Below, piece after piece: positions 8,860-18,340 of a stretch of 64,000 bases of DNA. The notes below the pieces were generated by a model that did not search any database, was not told where the DNA came from, and saw nothing but the letters and a program-made list of their open reading frames with translations. Source of the DNA: Psychrobacter immobilis (GTDB lineage: Bacteria > Pseudomonadota > Gammaproteobacteria > Pseudomonadales > Moraxellaceae); the NCBI RefSeq assembly GCF_904846185.1, contig NZ_CAJGZQ010000012.1, forward strand, positions 1-64,000, in the 5' to 3' direction. Numbering within the stretch: the stretch's first letter is position 1; the number at the start of each line of letters is the position of its first letter. The translations under genes were made by a program, and so were the position numbers.

Positions 8860-11016
8860 TTAAATCGCGTCGCTATGAGCTTGAATAGCAGTAAGGGCGA
8901 TGGTGTAGATAATATCATCGACCAAGGCTCCGCGAGACAAGTCATTTACTGGCTTATTCAAACCTTGCAGCATTGGGCCAACACTCACTACATTGGCGCT
9001 ACGTTGTACGGCTTTATAAGTGGTATTGCCCGTATTGAGATCTGGGAAAATAAAGACGTTGGCTTGCCCAGCGACAGGCGAATCAGGCGCTTTTTGCTTG
9101 CCGACGCTCATGACAGAAGCGGCGTCATACTGTAGTGGTCCATCGACTTTTAAGTGTGGCGCACGCTCGCGGACGATTTGGGTCGCACGGGTGACTTTTT
9201 CGACGTCCGCGCCAGTTCCTGATGAGCCTGTAGAATAGCTAATCATCGCGACTTTTGGATCAATACCGAAGGCAGCAGCAGACTGTGCTGATTGAATGGC
9301 AATCTCAGCCAGTTCTTCGGCATTTGGATCAGGATTAATGGCACAGTCACCGTAGACCACCACTTGCTCAGGCAGCAGCATAAAAAATACTGATGATACG
9401 AGCGAGTATTGCGGTGCGGTCTTAATCAACTGAAACGCTGGACGGACAGTATTGGCAGTGGTATGAATCGCGCCAGAAACGAGGCCGTCGACTTCGTCCA
9501 TCTGTAGCATGGTCGTGCCTAGATATACGGTGTCTTTTAAGTATTCAGCAGCGACTTCTGCGCTGGTTTTACCTTTACGGCGTTCGACCACTGCAGCGAT
9601 ATATTTGCTCATGTCAAGCGTATCTGGATCAATTATTTCAAGACCTTCAGGTAAAACTAAGTCGAGATTTTTAGCCACTTGCTCGACATCGCTACGCTTA
9701 GCGAGTAGTACACAGTTGGCGATGCCGCGGCTTTGACAGATACAAGCGGCTTCAACCGTACGCGGCTCAGAACCCTCTGGTAGCACGATGCGTTTTTTGG
9801 CGTCTTGTGCTTTTTTAACCACTTGATGACGGAATGCAGATGGTGAGAGGCGCGGCTCATGATTTTGACTAAAATAGTCTTTAATCCAGCTAAGATCTAA
9901 ATGGGCGGCGACATAACGGGCCACTTCTTCAGCACGTTCAGTATCATCACTTGGAATCTCTGCGCTCATGTGCATGAGGCTCTGTACGGTCTCATAGCTG
10001 TCGCTTTCGACACTCATGACAGGGATGCCTGTTTTGAGGGCAGATTGCCATAGCTCAGCGACGGTTGTACTCGGCTCGACGCCGCCAGTTAATACCAATC
10101 CTGCCAGCGGGATACCATTGATACAAGCCAAACCAGCTGCTAATAGTAAATCATCACGGTCACCGGGTACGACGATAAGGGTGCCACGTTTAAACACCTC
10201 ATCGACGCGTGCAACTGAGCGTGCGGTTAGGCTAATGCGGTTAATACGGCGTGACTTAGCTTCACCAACATTGAGCCATTTGGCATCCAGCTCAGTGGCA
10301 ATATCCCACGTACGAGGCACGGACAGTGAATCACTGAATGGCACCACCCCGATTAAACGGAACGCGTCAGTATTAAAATGCGGTGATAGGCGCTGGACTT
10401 CTTGCATAAAGCTTTCATCTAAACTCACAACCGCTTCACCAGGGGCAACGATTTGATTTTCTACGGTGCTTTGCGCATTTGGCAAGTCATGTACACGCAT
10501 CAAAATCGCGCCGAGCGTGCGCTCATGGGCGATGCCGCCAAACTCACGAGCGTGAACGTCAAGCTTATCAGCCAGATAGGCCGGTTTACTGGTATCAGCA
10601 GTGCTAACAAAGATGATTCTAGCATCTAATGCATGGGCAATCGCACGGTTGATTTGTGAGGCATAAGAGGTCTCTGTGGTCGGTACTAAGCCCTCACAGA
10701 TCACCACATCGTAATCATCGCCCAGAGTATGATAATTGACGACCACTTCTTCCATCAAGTCATCAAGGTTACCATCACCAATCATACGCTCAACACGCTG
10801 CCGACTGATAGATTTAGGTGGCGTCAGACCAAAAGCATGCATTGCTAACGCGCTTGAGCTGTCTAAACTGTTTTGCTTATCAAGTGTATCATCTTGCAAA
10901 AATGGCTTCATAAAGCCCGCTTTGATACCGTTGTAATCAAGAGCGCGAATCAATCCAAGCGCTGCTGACGTTACGCCGATACCACGGCTGATGGGAACTA
11001 GTAAAATGGTTTGCAT
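8860..11016 (-). CDS. pta: Phosphate acetyltransferase
   Basis: Interconverts acetyl-CoA and acetyl phosphate, the first half of acetate overflow and of acetate uptake. The 718-residue protein has the three-part build of the long enterobacterial-type Pta: an N-terminal P-loop-like domain (ILLVPISRGIGVTSAALG), a central DRTGG domain, and the C-terminal catalytic domain from about 380. The catalytic domain includes GLVSGAIHTTANTVRPAF, ISYSTGSSGTGADVEKV and DGPLQYDAA. E. coli Pta has 714 residues. It lies 217 bp downstream of ackA on the same strand and is followed by a clear terminator. Confidence 0.97.
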   Translation of the reverse strand: MQTILLVPISRGIGVTSAALGLIRALDYNGIKAGFMKPFLQDDTLDKQNSLDSSSALAMHAFGLTPPKSISRQRVERMIGDGNLDDLMEEVVVNYHTLGDDYDVVICEGLVPTTETSYASQINRAIAHALDARIIFVSTADTSKPAYLADKLDVHAREFGGIAHERTLGAILMRVHDLPNAQSTVENQIVAPGEAVVSLDESFMQEVQRLSPHFNTDAFRLIGVVPFSDSLSVPRTWDIATELDAKWLNVGEAKSRRINRISLTARSVARVDEVFKRGTLIVVPGDRDDLLLAAGLACINGIPLAGLVLTGGVEPSTTVAELWQSALKTGIPVMSVESDSYETVQSLMHMSAEIPSDDTERAEEVARYVAAHLDLSWIKDYFSQNHEPRLSPSAFRHQVVKKAQDAKKRIVLPEGSEPRTVEAACICQSRGIANCVLLAKRSDVEQVAKNLDLVLPEGLEIIDPDTLDMSKYIAAVVERRKGKTSAEVAAEYLKDTVYLGTTMLQMDEVDGLVSGAIHTTANTVRPAFQLIKTAPQYSLVSSVFFMLLPEQVVVYGDCAINPDPNAEELAEIAIQSAQSAAAFGIDPKVAMISYSTGSSGTGADVEKVTRATQIVRERAPHLKVDGPLQYDAASVMSVGKQKAPDSPVAGQANVFIFPDLNTGNTTYKAVQRSANVVSVGPMLQGLNKPVNDLSRGALVDDIIYTIALTAIQAHSDAI

Positions 11017-11233
11017 AAAGTATCCTACGGTTTATTATATTTTTAAAGCTCACTTCATCCTTGCTGGAATGAGTAAAACGTCGCGCTTCTCATCATAGGC
11101 TATGTATAAGAAGCGCTGGGCAAAAAAATAACTTAACACGTCTAATGAATAAAAAAGCTGATAAGACGACTAAAAGCTTATGAGAAAATCACAAGTAACT
11201 TATAATATAAGCAACTTATAAAAAGCATTGAGC

Positions 11234-12466
11234 TTAGAGTAAGCCCAATGCTTCACGTGTTTCTTGAGCAATACGGCACTCTTCATCAGTTGGCACAACC
11301 CACAGCTCAATGCTGCTATCGTCTGCGTGGAAGCTGCCTTCGCTACCACCAAACAAGCTCGCATTTTTGTCAGCGTCTACTTTTATGCCGAAATGACGCA
11401 TCACTTCTAAGATACTGGTACGGGTGGTGACTGAGTTTTCGCCGATACCGCCCGTAAAGACAATGCCTGTGAATTCTGGTAACGCGCAGCTTAAGCTGGC
11501 AAGATATTTACCGACGCGGTAACAGAACATCTCGATAGCGAGCTTGGCATCTGCGTGACCTTCGTTCGCCGCTTGTTCGACGGTACGTAAATCATTAGAC
11601 AATCCTGAGACACCCAATAGACCACTTTCATTATTGAGCATGGCATCAATCTCTTCCAAGCTCATACCGAGCTGGCGCTTTAGGTGTATGTGTAGACTTG
11701 GGTCAACATCACCACTACGCGTACCCATCATGAGCCCTTCAAGCGGGGTCAGACCCATGCTGGTATCGAAACTTTTGCCATCATAAACGGCAGTCGCCGA
11801 GCAGCCGTTGCCCAGATGCGCTGTAAGCCAACCATGTGGGCCTTTAGACTCAGTAATTTCACTGGCACGCTCTGAGACATAGGCATGAGACGTACCATGA
11901 AAGCCATAACGGCGGATTTTGTGTTCTTCGTATAGGGCTTTTGGTAGTGGGTAGCGAAAAGCAACAGGAGGCATGGTTTGGTGAAAGGCTGTATCAAAGA
12001 CGACGACTTGAGGAATATCAGGATAAATCGCCTGTACCGCTTCGATACCTAAAGCATGGGCAGGGTTATGCAGTGGCGCGAGTATTTTTAAGCGTTTTAC
12101 TTCGTCCAGCACATGCTCATCGACACGGACTGCTGCAGAGTACTCACGGCCACCATGAACCACGCGATGACCAACGGCGATGAAATGATACTGTTCTAAT
12201 AGCTCAAGGATTTTTTGTAATGCTAACTGATGACGACCACCTGAGATAGAGATTTCCAGCTTATCACCATTCAACGTCGTGTGTTTGATACGAGCAGTAT
12301 CGAGTCCTAAGTTTTCGGCCAAACCAGTGATACGAATAGAATTGTCTTCGCTAATCAGCGCGTATTTGATAGAAGAGGAACCGCAGTTGAGGACTAAGGT
12401 GGGATTGATTAGGTTCGATGTTTCGGTATTTTTGTCATCAAAAGTGGTGGTTAGGCTGGCGCTCAT
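11234..12466 (-). CDS. ackA: Acetate kinase
   Basis: Phosphorylates acetate with ATP to acetyl phosphate, or makes ATP in the reverse direction, working with Pta. The 410-residue protein has the family signatures VLNCGSSSIKYALI near the N-terminus, VVHGGREYS, VFDTAFHQTMP, GFHGTSHAYVS, HLGNGCS and TGGIGENS. An N-terminal extension of about 22 residues precedes the conserved start, but AAGGA before the ATG at 12466 supports the long start. Transcription probably begins in the 680-bp space upstream and runs ackA then pta. Confidence 0.97.
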   Translation of the reverse strand: MSASLTTTFDDKNTETSNLINPTLVLNCGSSSIKYALISEDNSIRITGLAENLGLDTARIKHTTLNGDKLEISISGGRHQLALQKILELLEQYHFIAVGHRVVHGGREYSAAVRVDEHVLDEVKRLKILAPLHNPAHALGIEAVQAIYPDIPQVVVFDTAFHQTMPPVAFRYPLPKALYEEHKIRRYGFHGTSHAYVSERASEITESKGPHGWLTAHLGNGCSATAVYDGKSFDTSMGLTPLEGLMMGTRSGDVDPSLHIHLKRQLGMSLEEIDAMLNNESGLLGVSGLSNDLRTVEQAANEGHADAKLAIEMFCYRVGKYLASLSCALPEFTGIVFTGGIGENSVTTRTSILEVMRHFGIKVDADKNASLFGGSEGSFHADDSSIELWVVPTDEECRIAQETREALGLL

Positions 12467-13150
12467 ACTCTGTCCTTAGATTGTATTTTGTAAAGGGTGA
12501 CTCATCACAGACGAGTACCGGTTGAATAAACAAAAACCAGCCGCATCCATGCCGACATAGGTCAAGCAAGTACATTGCTGATTCTGGTCACTCTTGGGCT
12601 GGCACTATTGATCAGTGCTTGTTAAGTCGCATGCTAGCGCCTCAACACAGTCGCAAGGTCTACACATAATGTACCATAGTTTTATGGCTATACCACGATA
12701 ACTATAAGGGTTAAATTGATAGAATGTGGTATAGACAATACAACTGTACACCGAGTGTCGCTAGGGTTTGTCGGCTGCTACAGCCAAATATAGTAGCTCA
12801 TAATAAATTGTAAGAAAATTTGTCTAAGTAAATATAATAGGCTGTTTTACCATTATAGCGATACATTAAGACCGCTAGTATCAACGATCGCTTAGTAAAT
12901 GGCAGTCGCACGGTCTAGTAAAGCTTAGCAAAACTTAGAAAAACCAAACTCGTCCAAATTTATTGATTAGGGACATTCAGTATGCACACAGCATTATGTA
13001 ATAATGCTATTATCCAAAGCAGTCATATTGTCATTTTTTAGCGATGGCGATAGCTTTTATTTAGCTGTCTATAGGGTTGGATCTATCGCCTTTATGACTC
13101 GTGCTTTTTATCATCCTCATGCCATTGCAAAGTCACAGGTTCTCTATTCT
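12467..13150. other. Divergent intergenic region between ackA and the lptM-like gene
   Basis: About 680 bp without a convincing gene. It must hold the ackA-pta promoter (minus) and the promoter of the lptM-lysA group (plus). I see imperfect dyads (CAGCC...GGCTG near 12540-12596) but no named riboswitch or operator that I can support. Confidence 0.5.
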
Positions 13151-13435
13151 ATGTTTACTATTAACCGCTTTTCGAAAACTGAGCACACTAATGTTGCTGA
13201 TCTTGGTCGCCGTGTTATCTCCACTTTTATTATTAGTGGGGTGATTATGATGGGTTTGGTGGGTTGTGGTCAAAAAGGCAATCTATACCTCGCCGACGCT
13301 AGTAGCCAGACGGTTCAAGGAGCTACGGATAGCGCTGACATACAGGGTAGTACCTATTCGGCACAAGATGATGGTCATCAAGAAATGGATGATTTTAAGC
13401 TACCGGAACCCAGTGAAGACCCTAATGATTATTGA
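13151..13435 (+). CDS. lptM: LptM-like small lipoprotein (YifL family)
   Basis: A small outer-membrane lipoprotein. The signal peptide ends in LVGC with Cys39 (from the start at 13151), followed directly by GQKGNLYL, the hallmark of the LptM/YifL family. LptM in E. coli stabilises the LptDE lipopolysaccharide translocon. The rest is acidic and disordered. The frame is open from 13004, so starts at 13004 or 13094 are possible. I chose 13151 because it gives a normal-length leader, although its ribosome binding site is weak. It sits 93 bp before lysA, and an lptM-(lysA)-dapF-xerC order is common in gammaproteobacteria. Confidence 0.8.
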   Translation: MFTINRFSKTEHTNVADLGRRVISTFIISGVIMMGLVGCGQKGNLYLADASSQTVQGATDSADIQGSTYSAQDDGHQEMDDFKLPEPSEDPNDY

Positions 13436-13528
13436 TTTTTATTAAAAACTCAATGCCGTCAACGAGATTTCGGTGTGCACCCTAAGATTTTTTAACTTTG
13501 ATAACCTGATGAAATTAGAGATGTTTAT

Positions 13529-14884
13529 ATGAGTCATTCTGAGCAAAAAACTGGCGAATCTGTCACGATCCAAACTGAGCAAGGCTTGTATGTTAATCCT
13601 CAAGCTTTAACCGCCCATTTACCTGCGCTAGATTATCGTGATGGTGCATTGTATATGGAGCAGGTGAGTATTGATGATGTGGTTAAACACTACGATACGC
13701 CATGCTATGTCTACTCAAAACAAGCCATTTTGGATGTCTATCAAGCTTATAGCGATAGCTTTGCCAGTTTAACGCACCAGATTTGTTATGCGGTAAAAGC
13801 AAACTCTAATCTTGCAGTACTTGGTATATTGGCGCAAGCAGGCGCAGGATTTGATATCGTTTCACGCGGCGAGCTCATGCGCGTACTGGCGGCAGGTGGT
13901 GATGCTTCACGTGTGGTGTTCTCAGGTGTGGGCAAGACTGATAGCGATATCGAGTATGCCCTGACCCAAGGTATTGGTTGTTTTAACGTTGAGTCAATCA
14001 GCGAGCTGACTTTGATTAATGATGTGGCACAGAAATTGGATAAACCTGCGCCAATTTCACTACGGGTTAATCCCAATGTCGACGCCAAGACGCATCCGTA
14101 TATTTCAACAGGGTTAAAAGACAATAAATTTGGTATCACCCACGAAGACGCGGTTGCCGTCTATGAGCAAGCGGCGCAGTTATCCCATATTGATATCGTC
14201 GGTATTGACTGTCATATTGGCTCGCAGTTGACTGAAGTTGCGCCATTTGTAGCAGCTTTAGATAAAGTGATTGAGCTGATATATAACTTACATGATAAAG
14301 GTATCGAGCTGCGTCATATCGATTTGGGCGGTGGTTTGGGTGTGCGTTATATCGATGAGACACCAGTATCTATCGACGAGTTTGCCCAAGCGTTATTACC
14401 GAAACTTAGCGAGCTTGGCTTAACGGTATTCTTTGAGCCGGGTCGCAGTATTGTGGCAAATGCTGGGGTATTATTGACCAAGGTTGATGTGCTCAAACCA
14501 ACGGAACATAAGAACTTTGCCATTGTTGACGCAGCAATGAATGACTTGATTCGTCCGGCGTTATATCAAGCTGAAATGGCAGTCATTCCAAGTGTCTTGT
14601 CTGATAATGGCATCGACACTGATGGCACGCAGCCATGGGATATCGTTGGCGCTATTTGCGAAACGGGTGATTTTTTAGCGAAAGACCGTTTATTGTCGCT
14701 CGCGGCAGGCGATGTTTTAGCAATCACAGGCGCTGGTGCGTATGGCTTTACCATGAGTAGTAATTATAATTCACGCCCGCGTGCTAGTGAAGTAATGGTC
14801 GCCGATGATAGCCATCAACTGATTCGCAAACGCGAAATTATTGAAGCGCTATATGCAGACGAAGTATTGTGGCAAGGTAAATAA
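13529..14884 (+). CDS. lysA: Diaminopimelate decarboxylase
   Basis: A PLP-dependent fold-III enzyme that decarboxylates meso-diaminopimelate to L-lysine, the last step of lysine synthesis. Visible features are the PLP lysine at residue 90 (YAVKANSN), the glycine-rich phosphate site HIDLGGGLGV, the motif EPGRSIVANAG, and the catalytic CETGD at 377-381. The 451-residue length includes an N-terminal extension of about 30 residues relative to the shortest family members. It is followed by a decayed inverted-repeat element and a terminator, so dapF probably has its own promoter. Confidence 0.97.
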   Translation: MSHSEQKTGESVTIQTEQGLYVNPQALTAHLPALDYRDGALYMEQVSIDDVVKHYDTPCYVYSKQAILDVYQAYSDSFASLTHQICYAVKANSNLAVLGILAQAGAGFDIVSRGELMRVLAAGGDASRVVFSGVGKTDSDIEYALTQGIGCFNVESISELTLINDVAQKLDKPAPISLRVNPNVDAKTHPYISTGLKDNKFGITHEDAVAVYEQAAQLSHIDIVGIDCHIGSQLTEVAPFVAALDKVIELIYNLHDKGIELRHIDLGGGLGVRYIDETPVSIDEFAQALLPKLSELGLTVFFEPGRSIVANAGVLLTKVDVLKPTEHKNFAIVDAAMNDLIRPALYQAEMAVIPSVLSDNGIDTDGTQPWDIVGAICETGDFLAKDRLLSLAAGDVLAITGAGAYGFTMSSNYNSRPRASEVMVADDSHQLIRKREIIEALYADEVLWQGK

Positions 14885-14899
14885 ATCGTTGACCAACAG

Positions 14900-14956
14900 A
14901 TTTAGCCATTTTTAGCCCATTTAGGCGTTTTCGTTTAGATTGAGGGCATGCTCTAG
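14900..14956. repeat. Decayed end of the ~170-bp inverted-repeat element
   Basis: The sequence AGCCATTTTTAGCCCATTTAG, an A/T spacer and TTGAGGGCATGCTCTAG match, with substitutions, the last ~55 bases of the element at 58829-59000 (ATTTTTAGGCCATTTAG, then TTGAGGACACGCCCTAG). Only one end is present. It lies just after the lysA stop codon. Confidence 0.5.
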
Positions 14957-14958
14957 AT

Positions 14959-14995
14959 AAAAAGCCTATTGTCTTTATGATGATGGGCTTTTTTA
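14959..14995 (+). terminator. Rho-independent terminator after lysA
   Basis: AAAAAGCCTAT pairs with ATGGGCTTTTT (one G-T pair) and is followed by six T, 75 bases behind the lysA stop codon. Confidence 0.75.
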
Positions 14996-15146
14996 TGGCC
15001 TGCTCTAATGAGAGATATCAGTTTGGCTGTACAAGGTGGATTCAGCATCGTGTTAACTTAGTATTTGATAGCGGTGATAGTTATGATTGTATCTGACAGC
15101 GTGCTAATATAAGACATACATAAAAATAGGATAGGATAACAAGGAT

Positions 15147-16034
15147 ATGCTAATAGAATTTACGAAGATGCATGGTCTGGGCAATGATTTTATGGTCATC
15201 GATTTGGTGACTCAGCGCTTAGATTTGACCAAGGATTTGGTACAGTTACTGGGTGACCGTCATTTGGGTATTGGCTTTGATCAGCTGCTCGTCGTTGAGC
15301 CACCGATGCGTCCTGACGTTGATTTTAGTTATCGCATTTTTAATGCTGATGGGTCAGAAGTTGAGCAGTGCGGTAATGGTGCGCGCTGTTTTGCCCGTTT
15401 TGTGCAAGCGCGTAAACTGTCATTTAAACAGCGTTTGCGTGTTGAGACGGCAAGCGGCATCATTTCATTGACCACTGATCGTTACGGCTGGGTCGAAGTC
15501 GATATGGGTAAGCCGAAATTTGAACCAAGCGAGATTCCTTTTACCCCCAGAGCCACAACCAAAATTCAAAACGCCTATCATCTCGATGTAAATGGCACTC
15601 CTGTACAGCTTTATGTTGCCAATATGGGCAACCCGCATGCCGTTATCAAAGTTGATAACGTGCTCGATGCCGACGTTGAAACCTTAGGCAAAGCCATCGA
15701 ATCGCATCCCGCCTTTCCTGACCGTGTCAATGTTGGCTTTATGCAAGTGATGAATCAGCGTCACATTCGTCTGCGTGTCTATGAGCGCGGTGTCGGTGAG
15801 ACACAGGCCTGTGGTACTGGCGCTTGTGCCGCAGTAGCGGTTGGTATCCGCGAAGGCTGGCTCGATGAAGGCGAAGACGTGCGTGCGCAACTTTATGGTG
15901 GCAGTATGATCATCAAATGGCAGCCGGGTTATTCAGTGATGATGACCGGTCCGACCGCCTTTGTTTATGAAGGCGTATTTAGCCCAGATGGTCTGATGGC
16001 ACAAGCGGGCATCAAGCCCAATCCAGAAGGTTAA
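15147..16034 (+). CDS. dapF: Diaminopimelate epimerase
   Basis: Converts LL- to meso-diaminopimelate by a two-cysteine, cofactor-free racemisation. Meso-DAP feeds both lysine (via LysA) and peptidoglycan. The two catalytic cysteines are Cys75 in EQCGNGARC and Cys222 in ACGTGAC. The opening FTKMHGLGNDFMVID is typical. The 295-residue length is slightly longer than E. coli (274), from an extended C-terminal tail. Its TAA overlaps the xerC ATG by one base, so the two genes are translationally linked, as dapF and xerC often are. Confidence 0.97.
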   Translation: MLIEFTKMHGLGNDFMVIDLVTQRLDLTKDLVQLLGDRHLGIGFDQLLVVEPPMRPDVDFSYRIFNADGSEVEQCGNGARCFARFVQARKLSFKQRLRVETASGIISLTTDRYGWVEVDMGKPKFEPSEIPFTPRATTKIQNAYHLDVNGTPVQLYVANMGNPHAVIKVDNVLDADVETLGKAIESHPAFPDRVNVGFMQVMNQRHIRLRVYERGVGETQACGTGACAAVAVGIREGWLDEGEDVRAQLYGGSMIIKWQPGYSVMMTGPTAFVYEGVFSPDGLMAQAGIKPNPEG

Positions 16035-17083
16035 TGGATAATAGGGCTATGTCCAATAAAAACAATCATACGATGGAGCCTACCTCAGATTCTGAGGCAA
16101 AAGCATGGCTATCAGTCGAGCACGCCGCAGCTATAGAGTCGGATGCTGCATTACGTGATTTGTTAGCGCCCGTGCATCGTTGGCTTAATGTCTTGTCGGT
16201 GCGCCATCACTCGCCGCATACGTTGACCGCTTATTTTGCAGGATTGAATCAATTGGCGCTGTTTTTACGTGGGAAACGCCTGACGTGGACGCGCTGCGAT
16301 AAGCGCCAATTAGCCCAGCATATTAGTCAACGCTTGGATGAAGACAAGCTCGCACTTGCTAGCGTCCAGCAAGAGCTGTCAGCCATTCGCCATTTTTATG
16401 GCTGGTTGATAGAAGAGGATTTAGCACGTATTAACCCAACGACTGGCTATCAGCTCAAGCGTAGTCCTCGACCGCTGCCGTCTATCGCTGATGTTGATTT
16501 GCTCACTCAGCTGCTTGACCAAAAGATGCCTGATACACCCGAACAAGCGCGCCTATGGCTGCGTGATAAGGCGATGTTTGAATTGCTATACAGCAGCGGT
16601 CTGCGCGTAGGCGAGTTGGTCGCGTTGGATATGGGCGATGTGGATTTGTCAGACCTGCGCGTGCGCGTGACAGGTAAAGGCAATAAAACGCGTTTGGTGC
16701 CGTTAGGTATCAAGGCAGCAGAAGCGATTAGCCGTTATCTACCGCATCGTAATCTGTGGGTGGAGCAAATGGACAGCGCACTATTTATTAGTGAAAAACT
16801 AGGTACACGTTTATCAACACGGGCAGTGCAGCAGCGTCTCAAAGTTGCGGCTACGCGTGCCGGCATCGCACAAAATATGTATCCGCATTTATTGCGTCAT
16901 TGTTTTGCCTCGCACATGCTGTCGGGCAGTGGCGATTTGCGCGCGGTGCAAGAAATGCTCGGGCATAGTGATATCAGTACCACGCAAATTTATACCCATG
17001 TCGATTTTGCTAAACTTACACAAGTCTATGATCGTGCTCATCCACGCGCGACTCATGCAAGGACTGAAAAAAATACCACTTAA
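16034..17083 (+). CDS. xerC: Tyrosine recombinase XerC
   Basis: With XerD it resolves chromosome dimers at dif. All catalytic residues are visible: Arg191 (SSGLRVGEL), Lys215 (GKGNKTR), His285 and Arg288 (HLLRHCFASHML), His311 (LGHSDISTTQ) and the nucleophile Tyr320 (IYTHV). The N-terminal SAM-like core-binding domain covers about 45-130. At 349 residues it is about 50 longer than E. coli XerC, owing to an N-terminal extension of about 35 residues. The position directly after dapF identifies it as XerC rather than XerD. A weaker internal start (MSNKN, residue 6) is possible. Confidence 0.95.
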   Translation: MDNRAMSNKNNHTMEPTSDSEAKAWLSVEHAAAIESDAALRDLLAPVHRWLNVLSVRHHSPHTLTAYFAGLNQLALFLRGKRLTWTRCDKRQLAQHISQRLDEDKLALASVQQELSAIRHFYGWLIEEDLARINPTTGYQLKRSPRPLPSIADVDLLTQLLDQKMPDTPEQARLWLRDKAMFELLYSSGLRVGELVALDMGDVDLSDLRVRVTGKGNKTRLVPLGIKAAEAISRYLPHRNLWVEQMDSALFISEKLGTRLSTRAVQQRLKVAATRAGIAQNMYPHLLRHCFASHMLSGSGDLRAVQEMLGHSDISTTQIYTHVDFAKLTQVYDRAHPRATHARTEKNTT

Positions 17084-17130
17084 CATCCGATATTGAATAT
17101 GAGCATTCAGTACTCAGCATTGAAACTGGC

Positions 17131-18027
17131 TTACGTCAAACGATGACAGTCAAAAATGGGCATTTTTTGGCGTCCTTGCTGTTGAGCCTGTTTATCTAAG
17201 GTTGCCAAGATCAAAGCATAATTTTTATTATCTTTATTAATAGCGTTGTTTAATTCACTATCCTCATAGCTGTTAATAATCGTGCCATCAAAAGCTGTGA
17301 TAGTGGTATGCCCCCACGTTTGACGGATATCACCGTTTTTGTAAACATGGTCGCCGCCTTGTGCTGCGCCAATGACCATGCACTGACTGTCTAACGCCCG
17401 TGCGCGAAGTAACAGCGACCAGTGTGCTTGCCCCGTTAAATAAGTAAATGCCGATGGCGCACTTAATAGGTCAGCGCCTGCTTGACGTAAGCGCTGTGCC
17501 AATGCGGGAAAACGCAAATCAAAACAAACCATCATACCCAGTTGATAAGCAGCATGATTACTCTCTACTGTTGCAACTACAGTCTGTGTGCCAGGCTCAA
17601 ACGTCGCCGCTTCATTATAGCTGCCATGTTTATCTGCTACCGTCGCCGTGAATAGGTGAATTTTGTCATAGCGTGCCACTCGCGTGCCGTCAGGGGCAAA
17701 TAGCTGACTGACTTGGCGCAGTCTGCCATCAGGCACGATGACGCCATCAGGGCGATAAAGGCAAGGCAATGAGCCTGCCAGCACATAGACACCGTAAGTA
17801 CTGGCATAGTTTGCTATCGTCGCTGATAGCGAATCAAAGCGCTCTGCGGTGGCAAATTGCTCGCCCATGCTACAGCAGTTTTCTGGTAAGACAACAAGGT
17901 GAGCACCTTGATGACTGGCATCGCTGATGGCAGATTTTATAGCCGCTACGTTTTTTTCGATGTCTTGCTGGCTATTCATTTGAATCGCAGCAGTGATAAG
18001 GTGTGGTTTAGTTGCTTGGTCATTCAT
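17131..18027 (-). CDS. Carbon-nitrogen hydrolase (nitrilase superfamily, Nit1-like)
   Basis: A 298-residue cytoplasmic amidohydrolase. The catalytic triad is visible: Glu49 (VVLPENC), Lys122 (YDKIHLF) and Cys168 (MVCFDLRFPAL). The motif spacing and the sequence YDKIHLFTA match the Nit1/YbeM branch, whose known members hydrolyse deaminated glutathione. That substrate is an inference from the family. It converges on xerC with only 47 bp between the stop codons. Confidence 0.88.
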   Translation of the reverse strand: MNDQATKPHLITAAIQMNSQQDIEKNVAAIKSAISDASHQGAHLVVLPENCCSMGEQFATAERFDSLSATIANYASTYGVYVLAGSLPCLYRPDGVIVPDGRLRQVSQLFAPDGTRVARYDKIHLFTATVADKHGSYNEAATFEPGTQTVVATVESNHAAYQLGMMVCFDLRFPALAQRLRQAGADLLSAPSAFTYLTGQAHWSLLLRARALDSQCMVIGAAQGGDHVYKNGDIRQTWGHTTITAFDGTIINSYEDSELNNAINKDNKNYALILATLDKQAQQQGRQKMPIFDCHRLT

Positions 18028-18340
18028 CGTATTATTCTCGGTTAATGTTAAGAGTGGTTCAATTGGCTCGAAGGTTTTGTGTCATGTACCTTGTATTTTT
18101 TACATAGCCTTATTATTATCAACAAGATTTGGTTGTTTTTTGTTTAGCGGTTCATGCTAAAACGGTCAAATTTATAGGGTTTTATAAGTAGAGAGCAATA
18201 AGCGTATTGGGCCGTCTATAAATTATCATAGCAAAATTGCCACGAAAAATGCTATCGTCATGTCCTGATAACGTTAACTCGCTACTTTAAGTGGCAACAT
18301 ATATAGACTATCACCAGTATCGGAGTGTAATAAGCCACCC
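18028..18340. other. Divergent spacer between the nitrilase gene and rpoN
   Basis: About 310 bp of A/T-rich DNA that must carry promoters for both flanking genes. I see no ORF, repeat or terminator that I can support. Confidence 0.4.

Noticed and set aside
10016..10456. Plus-strand open frame of 146 codons inside pta
   Set aside because: It lies fully antisense to the well-conserved pta coding region, has low-complexity Ser/Thr-rich composition and no start signal.
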